A DNA stretch of 64,000 nt, taken from positions 1-64,000 of the forward strand of contig QAMT01000004.1 of the NCBI GenBank assembly GCA_003150755.1, in the 5' to 3' direction. The position numbers were made by a program, and so were the translations under genes. Every line of letters begins with the position of its first letter. Within the stretch, counting starts at the first letter, position 1. Shown one piece after another: positions 8,796 through 17,914 of the stretch. Source of the stretch: Phascolarctobacterium sp. (GTDB lineage Bacteria > Bacillota > Negativicutes > Acidaminococcales > Acidaminococcaceae). The notes below the pieces were generated by a model, which did no database searches, had not been told where the DNA came from, and saw only the letters and a program-made list of their open reading frames with translations.

Positions 8796-10142
8796 ATGGA
8801 TATTTCACTTCCTGCATTAGTGTCCATTCTCGCACTGGTTATCCTCGTAGGTATCAGCTGCGTTAACGAAGACTTGAACGTAGGCTTCCTCGGTATCGCT
8901 TTTGGTATTATCGTTGGCGGTGTCTTCAGTGACCTTGCTGCAACGAAAATTATGAATGCTTTTCCGCTTAGCCTGTTCATGATCCTGGTCGGCGTAACCT
9001 TCCTTTTTGGTATGGCGCAGACCAACGGCACAATGGAAAAACTTACTGCTTATTCCATTCGTGCCTGCAAAGGCAATACTGCCCTTGTTCCTTTAATCAT
9101 TTATGTACTTTCTACTTTTGTTACCACTATCGGTCCTGGTAACATCGCAGGCTGCGCATTGATGGCTCCTGTATCTATGGCAATCGCATCTAAAGTTAAA
9201 ATGCCGGCATTCCTTATGACCCTTTTGGTTGTAGGTGCCTGCAACGGTGCAGCATTCTCTCCGTTTGCTCCTACCGGTATCATTTCTAACGGCTTGATTG
9301 CTAAAATGGCTCCGGAACTTGGTTTGTCTCCGGATTACCTCAATACTCTTGCCTGGAAAATTCACTTCAACTCCGAACTTGCACAAGGCTTCGTTAATAT
9401 CGGCGGCTTCTTTGTAATGGGCGGTTTGAAATGGATCCGCGAACAGCGCGGCGCTGACCTTGATATTGATGAACTCGCTCCGAAACCGGAACCGTTCAAC
9501 AAAGCACAGATTACTACTCTCGTAATCGTTGCTATCCTGATCATCCTCGTAGTTGTTCCTGGCCTGCCTGGTATGAAAGGCGTATTCCCGAAATATATCA
9601 CCAACATGCTTTCCAACGTAGGTTCTATCTCCTTCGTACTTTCAATCGTACTTATGCTTACCGGTTATGGCGATTCCAAAGCAGCTGTTAAAGTAATGCC
9701 TTGGTCCGTAATCATGATGGTTTGCGGCGTATCCGTATTGATTGACGTTATGGATAAAGCCGGCGGCCTGAACTTCCTGGTAGAAGTAATGGCATCCGTA
9801 GCTGGCCCGACCACAATCTGCTTCTGGACTGCATTTGTACCGGCTGTAATTTCCGCATACTCCAGCTCCTCTGGTGTAGTAATGCCGATGTTCCTGCCGA
9901 TGACTCCTGGTCTTGTTGAATTGACCGGCGGTGACCCTGTTGGTATCATTTCTGCAATCGACGTAGGTTCTCATCTGGTAGATACTTCTCCGCTTTCCAC
10001 TTTGGGCGCTCTGTGCATTGCGTCTGCCGGTGAAGAAGAAGACAAAGGCGTTCTGTTCCGTAAACTTTTGATTTGGGGTCTTTCCATGTCCATCGTTTCC
10101 GGTATCGTATGCTATGTATTCTTCGGACTGCTTGGTTTCTGA
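8796..10142 (+). CDS. MatC-like dicarboxylate carrier, copy 3
   Basis: 448 residues, third tandem member. ATG at 8796 with AGGAGG 9 nt upstream was chosen over an in-frame TTG at 8790, which would place the start too close to the RBS. It shares the C-terminal third and the leader with copy 2. It differs from it mainly around residues 46-53 (GVFSDLAATK region), 175-185 and in the helix before LPGMKGVFPK. The transcription unit ends at a strong terminator 30 bp downstream, so the block from the mutase to this gene could be read from one upstream promoter, perhaps with internal promoters. Confidence 0.85.
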   Translation: MDISLPALVSILALVILVGISCVNEDLNVGFLGIAFGIIVGGVFSDLAATKIMNAFPLSLFMILVGVTFLFGMAQTNGTMEKLTAYSIRACKGNTALVPLIIYVLSTFVTTIGPGNIAGCALMAPVSMAIASKVKMPAFLMTLLVVGACNGAAFSPFAPTGIISNGLIAKMAPELGLSPDYLNTLAWKIHFNSELAQGFVNIGGFFVMGGLKWIREQRGADLDIDELAPKPEPFNKAQITTLVIVAILIILVVVPGLPGMKGVFPKYITNMLSNVGSISFVLSIVLMLTGYGDSKAAVKVMPWSVIMMVCGVSVLIDVMDKAGGLNFLVEVMASVAGPTTICFWTAFVPAVISAYSSSSGVVMPMFLPMTPGLVELTGGDPVGIISAIDVGSHLVDTSPLSTLGALCIASAGEEEDKGVLFRKLLIWGLSMSIVSGIVCYVFFGLLGF

Positions 10143-10170
10143 TTAATTTAGAACTGAGATTTCGGATTTT

Positions 10171-10199
10171 GCAGGTACGGCTTGTCCGTACCTGCATTT
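10171..10199 (+). terminator. Rho-independent terminator after the carrier block
   Basis: Perfect 10-bp stem GCAGGTACGG/CCGTACCTGC with a CTTGT loop, followed by ATTTTAATT. Ends the succinate/propionate cluster. Confidence 0.85.
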
Positions 10200-10401
10200 T
10201 AATTAATTACAGATAACTTACAAACTATTTACAAAAAATTACGTTTATAGTTTGCATTATTCATCTTAATTTGGTAGAATAAATGAGTAATATTTTATCT
10301 GTGCGGCTCTCACAGAATAAATATTGTTTGGCTGGTTGGCAGTAGGGCACATGCTTTATTGTTAAATCAGAGAGTTTTTTACAAACAGGAGGAAAATGAT
10401 A

Positions 10402-11583
10402 ATGAAACCTTTGGAAAATGTAGTTGTTCTGGACCTCACTCGTGTATTGTCCGGCCCTTACGCTGCTATGATGCTTGCTGATATGGGTGCTAACGTAATC
10501 CACATCGAGCAGCCGAAAGTAGGCGACGACAGCCGCGCTTACGGACCTTTTATCGGGAAAGAAAGCGCGTACTTCATGAGCTTGAACCGTAACAAACGTT
10601 CCATGACCATGAACTTCAAATCTGAAGAAGCTAAAAAAGTTTTCAAGGAAATGGTTAAAAAAGCTGACGTTGTAGTTGAAAACTTCAAACCCGGCACCAT
10701 GAAAAAATTCGGCCTTGATTATTCCGTACTTAAAGAAATCAACCCGAAAATTATTTATGCATCCTGCTCCGGCTTCGGACAGACCGGTCCTTACACCATG
10801 AAACCTGCTTATGACGTAGTTGTACAAGCTATGGGTGGTATCATGAGCATCACCGGCCCGGACGAAAAAACCTTCTGCCGTGTAGGCGCTTCCGTAGGCG
10901 ATATTATTGCAGGTATCTTCCTTGCAACAGGTATCACCACTGCTCTTTACAAACGTGAAGTTAGCGGCGTAGGCCAGGAAATTGACGTATCCATGCTGGA
11001 CTGCCAGGTAGCAATCCTTGAAAATGCAGTAAGCCGTTATTTCGTAAATGGTGTAAATCCGGTTCCTCTCGGAAACCGTCATCCTTCCATTACCCCGTTC
11101 GAATCCTTTACTGCAAGCGATGGCCTGTTAATCGTTGGCGCTGGCAACGACAGACTTTGGAAAAAGCTTTGTGATTTGATTAATAGACCGGAACTCGTTG
11201 AAGATCCGCGCTTTATTACCAACGCAGACAGAACCAATAACGAACCTGCCCTGAAAGAAATTCTGGACAGCATTTTCGTAACCGATACCATTGAACATTG
11301 GCTGGAAAAACTGGAAGCAGCTGCAATTCCGTGCGCACCTATCAATACCATTGATAAGGTTGTAAACGACCCGCAGGTTAACTTCCGTGACATGATCGTA
11401 GAAGTTGAACATCCGACTGCCGGCAAGATGAAAATCCCCGGTGTACCTATCAAATTCTCCGAAATGCCTTGCGGTGTAGAAAAACCGGCACCGATTCTTG
11501 GACAGCACACTGATGAAGTTCTGAAAGAATTCGGCTTTGATGACGCTGAAATTGCAAAACTTCATGAAGTAGCAGCAGTTTAA
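10402..11583 (+). CDS. CaiB/BaiF family (type III) CoA-transferase
   Basis: 393 residues. Type III CoA-transferases move CoA between carboxylic acids through an aspartyl-CoA thioester. The GASVGDIIAG segment supplies the candidate Asp167. VLDLTRVLSGPYAAMMLADMGA at the N-terminus is the family nucleotide-fold signature, and LNRNKRS is the conserved CoA-binding loop. I chose ATG 10402 over ATG 10396 because AGGAGG (10387-10392) is only 3 nt from the latter. Monocistronic between two terminators. Position beside the propionate genes suggests succinate or propionyl-CoA as a substrate, for instance succinate activation from propionyl-CoA, but family members use many acids (formate/oxalate, carnitine, bile acids), so the substrate is not determined. 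Confidence 0.88.
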   Translation: MKPLENVVVLDLTRVLSGPYAAMMLADMGANVIHIEQPKVGDDSRAYGPFIGKESAYFMSLNRNKRSMTMNFKSEEAKKVFKEMVKKADVVVENFKPGTMKKFGLDYSVLKEINPKIIYASCSGFGQTGPYTMKPAYDVVVQAMGGIMSITGPDEKTFCRVGASVGDIIAGIFLATGITTALYKREVSGVGQEIDVSMLDCQVAILENAVSRYFVNGVNPVPLGNRHPSITPFESFTASDGLLIVGAGNDRLWKKLCDLINRPELVEDPRFITNADRTNNEPALKEILDSIFVTDTIEHWLEKLEAAAIPCAPINTIDKVVNDPQVNFRDMIVEVEHPTAGKMKIPGVPIKFSEMPCGVEKPAPILGQHTDEVLKEFGFDDAEIAKLHEVAAV

Positions 11584-11620
11584 TATTCTCAATCAATCCA
11601 ACTTAAAATTTTATTGATAT

Positions 11621-11652
11621 CGAGGATGGGAACTTGTTTCCCACCCTTTTTT
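11621..11652 (+). terminator. Rho-independent terminator after the CoA-transferase
   Basis: GGATGGGAA and TTTCCCACCC arms with a short loop, then TTTTTT. One internal mismatch. Confidence 0.8.
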
Positions 11653-11701
11653 GCTGTATAATAGTAGCGTTAAGTATAAATAATTTTTAGGAGGCTGTTT
11701 G

Positions 11702-12382
11702 ATGAGCTTAGCTGTTGATACAACCAAACGCAATAAAAAATATACTATCGTGTACACTATTGTAGCACTTTTCTGTATAGCACTATTTGTTGTTAATATA
11801 GTCCGTTATTATTATTTTGGCGTGCTTGACCCGGTGGCATTGTTCTTTTATGCAATGATTGCCTGGATTGTATATTTGCGCTGCAAACCTACTTATGATA
11901 TTTATGTTGAAAGAAAGTTTTTAAAGATTGTTAAACATACAGTTTTTGGCACGACTAAAGTTTATGAAATCCCTTACCGTGAAATTGCCGGTATTTTCAG
12001 TTATCAGCCTAAGCTGATGCGCACTATTAAATTCCGCTATTCTTACAGGCTTAATTCTGCACTTGATGCCCGCACGCTTTGGACACTGGCATGGCGCAGA
12101 CAGTTTGAAGGCGGCAGCGAAGCCAATGTGCGTATTTATTTTAAGGCTTCCAAACAGGTTATAGACGCTTTGTCTGAAAAGATGCCGAACCGCGTAAATG
12201 TGCCGGAAGAAATGGCTGACTTTAACATGCTTGTTAAAGAAGGCGTTATTGTTAATAATAAAAATATTGTACAAAAAGCTGAATCTCAGATTTTGGAAAA
12301 ACCTTTGGAACAGATTGAGGCAGAAGAAAAAGCAGCTTCTGATAATGGCGGAAAAGAAACAGGTAAAGCTGCTGATAAATAA
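11702..12382 (+). CDS. Uncharacterised protein with two N-terminal membrane helices
   Basis: 226 residues; I do not recognise the family. Two hydrophobic segments (about residues 16-38 and 47-62) form a hairpin in the membrane. They are followed by a soluble part with alternating strands (YDIYVERKFLKIVKHTVFG, TKVYEIPYREIAGIF), reminiscent of the bacterial PH-like domains attached to such membrane hairpins. The C-terminal 40 residues are charged and probably disordered (AEEKAASDNGGKETGK). AGGAGG lies 7 nt before ATG 11702; the in-frame TTG at 11699 is too close. It is 14 bp upstream of a zinc-ribbon gene and probably co-transcribed with it. Confidence 0.6.
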   Translation: MSLAVDTTKRNKKYTIVYTIVALFCIALFVVNIVRYYYFGVLDPVALFFYAMIAWIVYLRCKPTYDIYVERKFLKIVKHTVFGTTKVYEIPYREIAGIFSYQPKLMRTIKFRYSYRLNSALDARTLWTLAWRRQFEGGSEANVRIYFKASKQVIDALSEKMPNRVNVPEEMADFNMLVKEGVIVNNKNIVQKAESQILEKPLEQIEAEEKAASDNGGKETGKAADK

Positions 12383-12396
12383 AGAGGGTGGCAAGT

Positions 12397-12801
12397 ATGT
12401 ATTGTGTTTATTGTGGGCATGAACTGCCTGATGATTCTGTTTTTTGCAGTGCTTGCGGAAAACGCCAGCCTGCTGCAGGAGAGACCGCTGCGAAGGAACC
12501 GGAAAAAGAGGTTGTTGAGCACTGCCGCCTGGAATTGGTGGAAGAAGAATCCGGCTGGTCGCTTTTTGGCAATACCCGCAACCGCTTTAAAGCTATAACG
12601 GATAATGGAGAAATTATTTATCAGTCTGAGCGGTTTAAAGTGAGCGGCTTTTCTTATGACGGACCGGAGCAGACTTCTAAAAAATACCGTGATTTGGTTG
12701 ATAAGGTTGTTTTAGAGCTTGCCGTAGACGGCTGGAAAAAGCTGCCGGGATGCCGCCGCAGGTGGTTTGAGCTTGATTTTGAAAGAAAAAGAAAAGATTG
12801 A
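12397..12801 (+). CDS. Zinc-ribbon protein of unknown function
   Basis: 134 residues. The first 22 are a zinc ribbon, CVYCGHELPDDSVFCSACGK, with two CxxC pairs. The remainder is a soluble domain that I do not recognise; its strands (DNGEIIYQSERFKVSGFSY) and final basic segment suggest a compact beta-rich fold. ATG 12397 has GAGGG 8 nt upstream; a GTG at 12388 is less well placed. It pairs with the preceding membrane protein and is followed by a terminator. Confidence 0.65.
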   Translation: MYCVYCGHELPDDSVFCSACGKRQPAAGETAAKEPEKEVVEHCRLELVEEESGWSLFGNTRNRFKAITDNGEIIYQSERFKVSGFSYDGPEQTSKKYRDLVDKVVLELAVDGWKKLPGCRRRWFELDFERKRKD

Positions 12802-12815
12802 TATGGATTTTAACG

Positions 12816-12845
12816 CTGCCTGCTTTAAAACAGGCAGTTTTTGTT
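12816..12845 (+). terminator. Rho-independent terminator after the zinc-ribbon gene
   Basis: CTGCCTG/CAGGCAG stem with a CTTTAAAA loop followed by TTTTTGTTT. Confidence 0.85.
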
Positions 12846-12893
12846 TATAAGGCTTTTATTTTGTGAAATTTTTTGCAGAAATAAGCCAATATA

Positions 12894-12922
12894 TACACAT
12901 AAGCAGAAAAATTTGATATAAT
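12894..12922 (+). promoter_or_regulatory. Putative extended -10 promoter for the radC-mre operon
   Basis: TATAAT at 12917-12922 preceded by TGA, giving an extended -10 box, with a weak TACACA -35 17 bp upstream. It is the only good match in the gap before radC. Confidence 0.55.
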
Positions 12923-13000
12923 AGATTGAAGTATTTTAAACAGGCGGTGAAGCCGTGCTTACTGTTTAAAGGCTGCATTTGTTGAGAGGGTGATTATTTT

Positions 13001-13693
13001 TTGAGCCACAACAAGATGATGCTTTTGCCGGCAGATGACAGGCCGCGCGAGAAGCTGATTGAACATGGCCCGGGCGTTTTAAGTAATTCGGAATTATTGG
13101 CAATTTTAATAAGGACGGGTACAACGGAGCGTTCTGCATTGGATATTGCCCGCGAGCTGACGGATGGTAACGGCTTTTACAGTAATATCGCGCAGGCGCG
13201 CAGTGTGGCCGACCTATCTAAAATAAAAGGGCTTGGCCCGGCCAAGGCGGCAACAATACTGGCCGCAGTGGAGCTGGGCAGGCGTGTGGCGGGCGCTGAC
13301 CCGCAGAAGAAAATCAAGCTGTCATCGCCGGAGGCTTGCGTAAGCTATTTAATGCCGCGTATGCGCTATGAGCGGCGCGAACGGTTTGTAGTGCTGCTTT
13401 TGGACAGCAAAAACCAGCTGCTGAAATGCCAGCAGGTTTCGGAAGGTTCGCTTAATTCTGCCGTTGTGCATCCGCGCGAAGTGTTTGCACCGGCAATGCT
13501 GCACAGTGCGGCATGTGTGCTGGCGGCGCATAACCATCCTTCGGGTGACCCTGCGCCGAGCCTTGAGGACCGCAAACTGACGGAAGCATTAAAGGCAAGC
13601 GGCGCTGTGATGGGCATACCGCTTCTGGATCATATTATTATCGGTGACGGCAGATATTTCAGTTTTAGAGAAAATGGTTATTTGGATGAATGA
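13001..13693 (+). CDS. radC: RadC family JAB-domain protein
   Basis: 230 residues. The N-terminal third has helix-hairpin-helix character (SNSELLAILIRTGT, KIKGLGPAKAATILAA). The C-terminal JAB/MPN domain carries the metalloprotease-like signature HNHPSGDPAPSLED, with both His, Ser and Asp present. Historically named for DNA repair, but a direct repair role is doubtful in the family and its biochemical role is open. TTG at 13001 is the start, with GAGAGGGTG upstream. Its place immediately ahead of mreB is a widespread Firmicute arrangement. Confidence 0.93.
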   Translation: MSHNKMMLLPADDRPREKLIEHGPGVLSNSELLAILIRTGTTERSALDIARELTDGNGFYSNIAQARSVADLSKIKGLGPAKAATILAAVELGRRVAGADPQKKIKLSSPEACVSYLMPRMRYERRERFVVLLLDSKNQLLKCQQVSEGSLNSAVVHPREVFAPAMLHSAACVLAAHNHPSGDPAPSLEDRKLTEALKASGAVMGIPLLDHIIIGDGRYFSFRENGYLDE

Positions 13694-13703
13694 GGTGTAA
13701 ATA

Positions 13704-14738
13704 ATGTTTGGTTTTTTCAATAAATTTTCGCATGACATGGGCATTGACCTTGGTACGGCCAATACGCTGGTGCATGTAAAGGGCAAGGGCATTATTATCC
13801 GCGAACCTTCTGTTGTGGCTGTTGATAAAGCAAATAACGAAGTTCTGGCAATCGGGGCGGAGGCCAAGCAGATGATTGGGCGTACTCCGGGGCATATTAT
13901 TGCTATCCGCCCGATGAAAGACGGCGTTATTGCCGATTTTGATATTACTCAGTCGATGCTGAAATTTTTTATCAAAAAAGCTATCGGCAAAAATTCGCTG
14001 GTGCGCCCGCGCATTGTTGTTGGCGTACCTTCCGGCGTTACGGAGGTTGAAAAGCGTGCCGTTATCGACGCTACGGTGCAGGCAGGCGCGCGTGAAGCAT
14101 ATCTTATTGAAGAACCGATGGCAGCGGCTATCGGCGCAGGCCTGCCGGTACAGGAAGCTACCGGCAGCATGGTTGTCGATATCGGCGGCGGTACCTGCGA
14201 GGTTGCAGTAATTTCGCTGGGCGGCATTGTAGTAAGCAAATCCATCCGCACCGGCGGCGATGCTATGGATGACGCTATTGTACGTTATATCCGCAAAACT
14301 TTTAATTTGCTTATCGGCGAGCGCACTGCTGAAGAAGTAAAAATCAACATCGGCACGGCAATGCCTTTGGAAACTCCGGAGGAAATGGAAATCCGCGGAC
14401 GCGACCTTTTAAGCGGCCTGCCGAAGAATATTACGATTAACAGCAACCAGATTTGCGAGGCTTTGGATGAGCCTGTAACGAATATTTTGGACGCTGTAAG
14501 AAACACACTGGAACGTACCCCGCCTGAACTGGCTGCGGACATTATGGACAGGGGCGTTGTTATGACGGGCGGCAGCTCGCTTTTGCGCAACCTGGACCGT
14601 ATTATGAGCAGGGATACCGGTATGCCGGTGTATGTGTCTGACGACGCGCTGAGCTGCGTTGCTTTGGGTACGGGCCTTGCCGTTGAAAATGTTGACGTTT
14701 ATAAAAAAGGCTTTATGGCCTCTAATAGTACTGACTGA
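13704..14738 (+). CDS. mreB: Rod-shape-determining actin homologue MreB
   Basis: 344 residues, standard length. MreB forms membrane-bound antiparallel filaments that position the elongasome. Actin-fold motifs are visible: phosphate-1 loop DLGTANTLV near residues 11-19, connect-1 [15 protein letters not shown] (about 155-169), and the adenosine motif [14 protein letters not shown]. The N-terminal [12 protein letters not shown] is amphipathic, as in MreB proteins that bind the membrane. It is 10 bp after radC and 11 bp before mreC. Confidence 0.98.
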   Translation: MFGFFNKFSHDMGIDLGTANTLVHVKGKGIIIREPSVVAVDKANNEVLAIGAEAKQMIGRTPGHIIAIRPMKDGVIADFDITQSMLKFFIKKAIGKNSLVRPRIVVGVPSGVTEVEKRAVIDATVQAGAREAYLIEEPMAAAIGAGLPVQEATGSMVVDIGGGTCEVAVISLGGIVVSKSIRTGGDAMDDAIVRYIRKTFNLLIGERTAEEVKINIGTAMPLETPEEMEIRGRDLLSGLPKNITINSNQICEALDEPVTNILDAVRNTLERTPPELAADIMDRGVVMTGGSSLLRNLDRIMSRDTGMPVYVSDDALSCVALGTGLAVENVDVYKKGFMASNSTD

Positions 14739-14749
14739 AGGAATAGCGT

Positions 14750-15583
14750 GTGAACAAGAAGTATTTGAGCATAGGGCTGGCAGCGGCAGTGCTTGTGGCG
14801 ATGTTTGCCATGGCGCTGCATGACCCTCTGCGTTTTCCGGGCGTCAGCAGTGCGGTGACGGCTGTTATTACGCCTTTTGCGGCGGCAGAAAACACCGTCG
14901 GCGGCTGGGTTGACAATACCGGCAAAGCCATGACTACTGTCGAGACCTTGCAGCAGGAAAACGAACAACTGCAAAATGAAATTAACGAGCTGCGCTATGC
15001 CAATCTTGCCATGGCGGAAATTTACGCTGAAAACCAGCGCCTGCGTCAGCTTTTGAATTATAAAAATGCTAATCCTGACCAGCAGTTGGCTGTTGCCAGG
15101 GTGCTTGGGCGTGTGCCTGGCGATTTGCGCGACAGTATTTATATCGACAAGGGCACGGAGGACGGCGTGCAGCAGGATATGGCGGTTGTAACGGTGGAGG
15201 GGCTTGTTGGCCTTATCGACGAAGCGTATTCGTCTTCATCCAAGGTTAAACTTGTAACAAGCATGCGCTGCAATGTCGGTGCGCGCATTTTACGTGCCAA
15301 TTCGCGCGCGGTGGGCATTGTGACAGGACGCGGCAGTAATTCCGTACCGCTTTTGATGGAACATTTGCCGCGTGAAGCAGAGGTTTTGCCGGGCGATGTA
15401 ATTGTAACCAGCGGTTACAGCGAAAACCATCCGGCAGGCATTGTTATCGGTACAGTAAAAGACAGCAGTCTTGATGCGGCCGGGCTTTTGCGCAATGCCA
15501 CGGTAGAACCTGCCGCTGTTAAAAACGGCATAGAAGAAGTATTTGTGGTTATCTGGCATCAGCAGGACGGTAACGGAAAATGA
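14750..15583 (+). CDS. mreC: Rod-shape-determining protein MreC
   Basis: 277 residues. An N-terminal membrane anchor (about 6-24) and a coiled coil (about 65-103, LQQENEQLQNEINELRYAN) are followed by the two beta-barrel domains of MreC on the outer face of the membrane, with the family DRVYVDKG-like string seen as DSIYIDKGTEDGV. It scaffolds MreB, PBP2 and RodA. GTG start with GAAGGA upstream. It overlaps mreD by 4 bp (ATGA), so the two are probably translationally coupled. Confidence 0.95.
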   Translation: MNKKYLSIGLAAAVLVAMFAMALHDPLRFPGVSSAVTAVITPFAAAENTVGGWVDNTGKAMTTVETLQQENEQLQNEINELRYANLAMAEIYAENQRLRQLLNYKNANPDQQLAVARVLGRVPGDLRDSIYIDKGTEDGVQQDMAVVTVEGLVGLIDEAYSSSSKVKLVTSMRCNVGARILRANSRAVGIVTGRGSNSVPLLMEHLPREAEVLPGDVIVTSGYSENHPAGIVIGTVKDSSLDAAGLLRNATVEPAAVKNGIEEVFVVIWHQQDGNGK

Positions 15584-16065
15584 AAAAGCTGATGTTTTTT
15601 ATAGTTTATTTGCTGCTGTTTGGCATTCAGCTGACGGTGGGGCAGCCTGCCTGGTTTAAGTTTGACCTGGTGCTGCTTTATGTGTATGCTATGGCGATGA
15701 TTTACGGCGCGCAGACAGGCGCGGCTATCGGCGGCGCTGCCGGGCTGATGTACGATTTGCTGAACGGGGCTGTGTTTGGTTTTCATACCATAACGCGCAG
15801 TGCGGTAGGCTTTGTAACCGGTTATATCAAAGAGCAGGTTTTTAAAGAACATTTTGCCTACCATATAACCGCAGCACTGGTGATAACAGCAGGCATACGC
15901 ATGCTGTTTTTCTTTGTGGCGCTGTTTATGACACCGCTTGCGGATATGGATTTTTTGGCCGCCTATTTACAGGAAAGCCTGGCTTATTGCCTGGGCAATA
16001 TTGTGTTTGTGGTGCCTGTATATAAACTGTGCCTTTTTATAGAACACTGGCATAAGGATATGTAG
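15580..16065 (+). CDS. mreD: Rod-shape-determining protein MreD
   Basis: 161-residue membrane protein with about five hydrophobic segments, typical MreD length. It completes the mreBCD set and is thought to regulate the MreC-PBP2 interaction. Sequence conservation in this family is weak, so the call relies on topology, the GLMYDLLNGAVFG segment and operon position. ATG overlaps the mreC stop. Confidence 0.93.
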   Translation: MKKLMFFIVYLLLFGIQLTVGQPAWFKFDLVLLYVYAMAMIYGAQTGAAIGGAAGLMYDLLNGAVFGFHTITRSAVGFVTGYIKEQVFKEHFAYHITAALVITAGIRMLFFFVALFMTPLADMDFLAAYLQESLAYCLGNIVFVVPVYKLCLFIEHWHKDM

Positions 16066-16089
16066 GCTTGTTTTGAAGGAGTTTTGGCA

Positions 16090-17904
16090 ATGCTGAACAA
16101 AAGATATGCAAACCGGTTAGAAGCCATGCTGATTGCGGCCGTGTGCATTATACTTGTGCTTTTGGGACGCATGGCCTATTTGCAGCTTTTTAAGGGTGAT
16201 TTTTACGGCGAGCAGGCTGACGGCAACCGTTTGCGCCGCACTAAGGTTACAGCGCCGCGCGGCATTTTTTACGATAAGGACGGCGTGGAACTGGTAAATA
16301 ACCTGCCGGGCTATGTTGTTGCGCTGCGCAGGCAGAATAATCCCTATGACGAGGAAATTTTGCGCTCGCTGTCCGAGATTATCGGCATGCCGGTTGCGGA
16401 AATGCGCAAACGCCTGGAAGAAAACAGCGATAGCTACGAACCGACGCGCCTTAAAAGCGATATTACCCCGGAAATGCTGACCAAGCTGGAAGAAAAGAAA
16501 AACGAGCTGCCCGGTGTGATGATTGAAATTCAGCCGGTGCGCAATTATTTGTATAAAGAGCTGGCCGTGCATGCCATTGGCTATGTTGGTGAGGTAAGCC
16601 AGTACGATATTACGCAGGGCTCCTACAAGGATATGCCGGTGGGCAGCGTTGTAGGCAAGTTCGGGCTGGAAAAAACTTTCGACAAGTATGTGCGCGGCAT
16701 CGACGGCAGTTATGACGAAGAAGTGGACGTCGGCGGCAATGTTGTCAAACAACTGGGGCAGATTGACCCGATACCCGGCAAAAGTTTGCAGCTGACGATA
16801 GATAAAGATTTGCAGCAGGTAATGGAAAAAGCCGTGGATGAGCATCTGGCTTATCTGCGTTCTTCCGGTATTGCGCCGGACGCGCGTGCGGCGGCGATTG
16901 TTGCGCTGGACCCGAAAACGGGCGCAGTGCGCGCTATGGTAAGCCGCCCGGCCTTTGACCCTAATCTGTTTGTGCATGGCATCAGTGAAAAGGACTGGAA
17001 TTTAATCAACAACGACCCTAACTATCCGATGGGCAATAAGGTTATCGGCGGCGAATACCCGCCGGGCTCGCCGTTTAAAATTGTAACCGGCGCGGCTGCG
17101 CTGGAACTGGGTAAGGTAACACCGGACGAGCTTATTTTTGACAGCGGCAAACACTGGCTGGTGCCGATGGGCAATGCCGGCGGCGAAGCGCTTGGATGGC
17201 TGAACTTTCATGAAGCGCTGCGCAAATCGGATAACGTATATTTTTATGAGATGGGCAACCGCCTCGGTATAGATAATATTGTAGAATTTGCCAAAAAATT
17301 CGGCATCGGTTCGCCGACAGGCATTGAACTGGAAGGCGAATTGAGCGGCCTTTTGCCGACACCGGAAAATAAAAAGAAGATTTTCCCCGGTGAAAGCTGG
17401 ATGCTGGGCGATACCTTTAACGCCGCTATCGGGCAGGGCATTAACCTGGCAACGCCATTGCAGCTTGCAATGGTGATGAGCTGCGTCGCTTCTGACGGCG
17501 TATATCATCCGCCGTATCTGGTAGAAAGCCTGCTGAACAACGACGGCAGCGTTTACAAAAAATTAGAGCATAAGCCTGCAAGGAATATCGGCGTATCGCT
17601 GCACACCCTGCGGCTGATACAAAAAGCGCTGGAAGGCGTAGCCGAGGAAGGCGGTACGGCATCGTACTTTGCTAATCTGCCCAAGCAGATTGCTGCAAAA
17701 ACCGGTACGGCCGAAAATCCGCACGGGCGTGACCATGGCCTGTTTGTAGCTTACGGCCCGGCCGATAACCCCGAACTTGTTGTAGCCTGCATTGTAGAGC
17801 AGGGCAGCTTCGGCACGCTGGCTTCAGGCCCGATTGTATATAAAGTTTTTGAAGAATGGTTCAGGCAGGAGGGCTTTGTAAGCAATGCCCCGGCTGCCGA
17901 GTGA
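16090..17904 (+). CDS. mrdA: Penicillin-binding protein 2 (elongasome transpeptidase)
   Basis: 604 residues. One N-terminal transmembrane helix (about 14-33) is followed by a pedestal domain and a transpeptidase domain. Active-site motifs are SPFK (within GGEYPPGSPFKIVTG, the SxxK serine), SDN (KSDNVYFYE) and KTG (AAKTGTAENPHG). It crosslinks peptidoglycan stems during lateral growth and works with RodA. ATG 16090 was preferred to TTG 16084 because GAAGGAG ends 8 nt upstream of the ATG. Located 24 bp after mreD and directly before rodA. Confidence 0.96.
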   Translation: MLNKRYANRLEAMLIAAVCIILVLLGRMAYLQLFKGDFYGEQADGNRLRRTKVTAPRGIFYDKDGVELVNNLPGYVVALRRQNNPYDEEILRSLSEIIGMPVAEMRKRLEENSDSYEPTRLKSDITPEMLTKLEEKKNELPGVMIEIQPVRNYLYKELAVHAIGYVGEVSQYDITQGSYKDMPVGSVVGKFGLEKTFDKYVRGIDGSYDEEVDVGGNVVKQLGQIDPIPGKSLQLTIDKDLQQVMEKAVDEHLAYLRSSGIAPDARAAAIVALDPKTGAVRAMVSRPAFDPNLFVHGISEKDWNLINNDPNYPMGNKVIGGEYPPGSPFKIVTGAAALELGKVTPDELIFDSGKHWLVPMGNAGGEALGWLNFHEALRKSDNVYFYEMGNRLGIDNIVEFAKKFGIGSPTGIELEGELSGLLPTPENKKKIFPGESWMLGDTFNAAIGQGINLATPLQLAMVMSCVASDGVYHPPYLVESLLNNDGSVYKKLEHKPARNIGVSLHTLRLIQKALEGVAEEGGTASYFANLPKQIAAKTGTAENPHGRDHGLFVAYGPADNPELVVACIVEQGSFGTLASGPIVYKVFEEWFRQEGFVSNAPAAE

Positions 17905-17914
17905 CGGAGGCAGT

